DNA of 5,185 nucleotides from Opitutus sp. GAS368. GTDB taxonomy: Bacteria; Verrucomicrobiota; Verrucomicrobiia; Opitutales; Opitutaceae. A program made the translations under genes and the position numbers. The stretch spans positions 1-5,185 of the forward strand of contig CAMAXB010000228.1 in assembly GCA_945862035.1 (NCBI GenBank). Reading direction: 5' to 3'. Position 1 is the first letter of the stretch. The number at the start of each line of letters is the position of its first letter. The notes below the pieces were generated by a model. That model was not told where the DNA came from and did no database searches. It saw only the letters and a program-made list of their open reading frames with translations. This document shows, one piece after another, positions 4,345 to 5,185 of the stretch.

Positions 4345-5185
4345 TTAGCGATCCAGGCGGACGCGCTCAATTTGAGCGGCCAAGGCCGACGAGGATTCAG
4401 TTAACCAGCGGTTGCCCTTGCTTGCTGACCCGAGCGTGGCGTCGCCAATGACGCCGCTGACCGAAAGGTCACGCGTCAGCCATGAAGAAACGGCTGGCCC
4501 GTTACCGAGCTGGAAAGAACCCGGGTCCAGAGCTTGTGGGGGGTACTCGCGTACAGACTGTTCCATTCGCACGAGACTTGGGCAGCAAGCCAGCATGAGG
4601 GAAGTCTCCCATTCGCCGGCATGGAATCCGTAGGTCGCCTCGAGGGCGTCCTGGATTGGGATGTACGAGCCGCTGAGGAGACCGGCGCAAAAAGCAGCGC
4701 CGTCTTGAATTTCTCGCAGGGTGTAAACGATGACCGCGCTGTTGCCGCCGTGCGTGTTAAAGATCCCGAGCCGGCGAAATCCAAGGGCGCGGAGCTGGGT
4801 GGCCATGGAAATGATGACCTGGCGGAGGGCCTGTCCGGGGATCGAAACGGTCCCGGGAAATCCTTCGTGCTCGGTGCTCTTGCCGAAGGTAAGGGGCGGG
4901 GCGACATAGACCGGGGCGTTGCCGGGGAGGAGTAGCAGCGCGTGATGCAGCCGGGCTTGGCCGAGGATGGAATCGACGCCGACTGGAAGGTGATGTCCGT
5001 GCTGCTCGATGGCACCGAGCGGCAGGATGACAAGGGAGGAATCCTTATCGGGCAGCGCCTCAAGGGCATCGCGCGTCAGCGCGCCGAGATAGCGCGGACG
5101 GCAGGCCGGCCAGAGGGCTTCGTCGGCCGGATCGGTGATGGGCTCGGGCGGGAGGATGGCCGGCCCGGGCGAAGGTGGGCGGCCC
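4345..5185 (-). CDS. Creatininase (creatinine amidohydrolase) family protein, 5' end beyond the window
   Basis: The frame is open on the - strand from the right edge to TAA at 4347-4345, giving 279 residues. It carries RYLGALT (visible residues 31-37), the metal-binding block LGAIEQHGHHLPVGVD (56-71; E60, H62 and D71 as candidate ligands), STEHEGFPGT (103-112), NTHGGN (143-148; H145), HAGEWETS (188-195; E193 likely a ligand) and GVIGDATLGSASKGN (244-258), all typical of the family in this order. Members are usually 240-270 residues, so only a few N-terminal residues can be missing. They are metal-dependent (Zn or Mn) amidohydrolases with a range of substrates, including creatinine, formamidopyrimidine intermediates and the mycofactocin precursor peptide; the substrate cannot be read here. 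An in-frame ATG at 4806 would drop the first metal-binding block and is not the start. It converges on the lipid cluster and is probably unrelated to it. Confidence 0.88.
   Translation of the reverse strand, partial: GRPPSPGPAILPPEPITDPADEALWPACRPRYLGALTRDALEALPDKDSSLVILPLGAIEQHGHHLPVGVDSILGQARLHHALLLLPGNAPVYVAPPLTFGKSTEHEGFPGTVSIPGQALRQVIISMATQLRALGFRRLGIFNTHGGNSAVIVYTLREIQDGAAFCAGLLSGSYIPIQDALEATYGFHAGEWETSLMLACCPSLVRMEQSVREYPPQALDPGSFQLGNGPAVSSWLTRDLSVSGVIGDATLGSASKGNRWLTESSSALAAQIERVRLDR

Noticed and set aside
4191..4451. An 86-residue + strand open frame across the convergent gap
   Set aside because: No motif, no ribosome binding site, and its 3' part overlaps the creatininase-family coding region on the other strand.
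4345..4806. Short version of the creatininase-family gene beginning at ATG 4806
   Set aside because: The same frame continues without a stop to the window edge and encodes the first metal-binding block, so the ATG is an internal Met.
4476..5069. A 197-residue - strand open frame overlapping the creatininase-family gene
   Set aside because: It is Ser/Pro/Arg-rich without motifs and is in another frame from the one carrying the EQHG, THGGN and HAGEWETS motifs.

Overview
The window is GC-rich bacterial DNA. It holds the end of one gene, then four same-strand genes that read as a lipid or hydrocarbon pathway, and finally an incoming creatininase-family gene on the opposite strand. The protein types, high GC, weak Shine-Dalgarno signals and many short-unit repeats between genes suggest an environmental Gram-negative, most likely of the Planctomycetes-Verrucomicrobia group, perhaps an Opitutaceae-like verrucomicrobium. 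This assignment is inference; there is no rRNA or other marker gene here.

Layout: positions 1-189 are the basic, low-complexity C-terminus of an unidentified + strand protein. Positions 190-408 are non-coding, with a GC hairpin and two degenerate heptamer arrays. Next come a FabZ-like 3-hydroxyacyl-ACP dehydratase (409-885), a FabI-type enoyl-ACP reductase (1034-1897), an OleA-like thiolase (1978-3018) and an OleB-like alpha/beta hydrolase (3166-4044), all on +. A 300-base convergent gap (4045-4344) holds only weak hairpins. A creatininase-family metallohydrolase occupies the - strand from 4345 past the right edge.

How the genes may work together: FabZ and FabI catalyse the last two steps of each fatty-acid elongation cycle. 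OleA joins two activated fatty acyl chains head to head. OleB, in the known OleABCD pathway, decarboxylates the beta-lactone intermediate to a long-chain internal cis-olefin. OleC (beta-lactone synthetase) and OleD (ketoacid reductase) are not in the window and would have to lie elsewhere. The proposal that the Fab proteins supply chains to Ole is inference from gene order.

The most unusual part is between the genes. Every gap in the four-gene cluster contains a repeat structure with a short unit (7, 9 or 10 bases). Three of these form inverted repeats able to fold as long RNA hairpins, and one runs into the 3' end of fabI and encodes its last residues. No entirely new gene system was identified.
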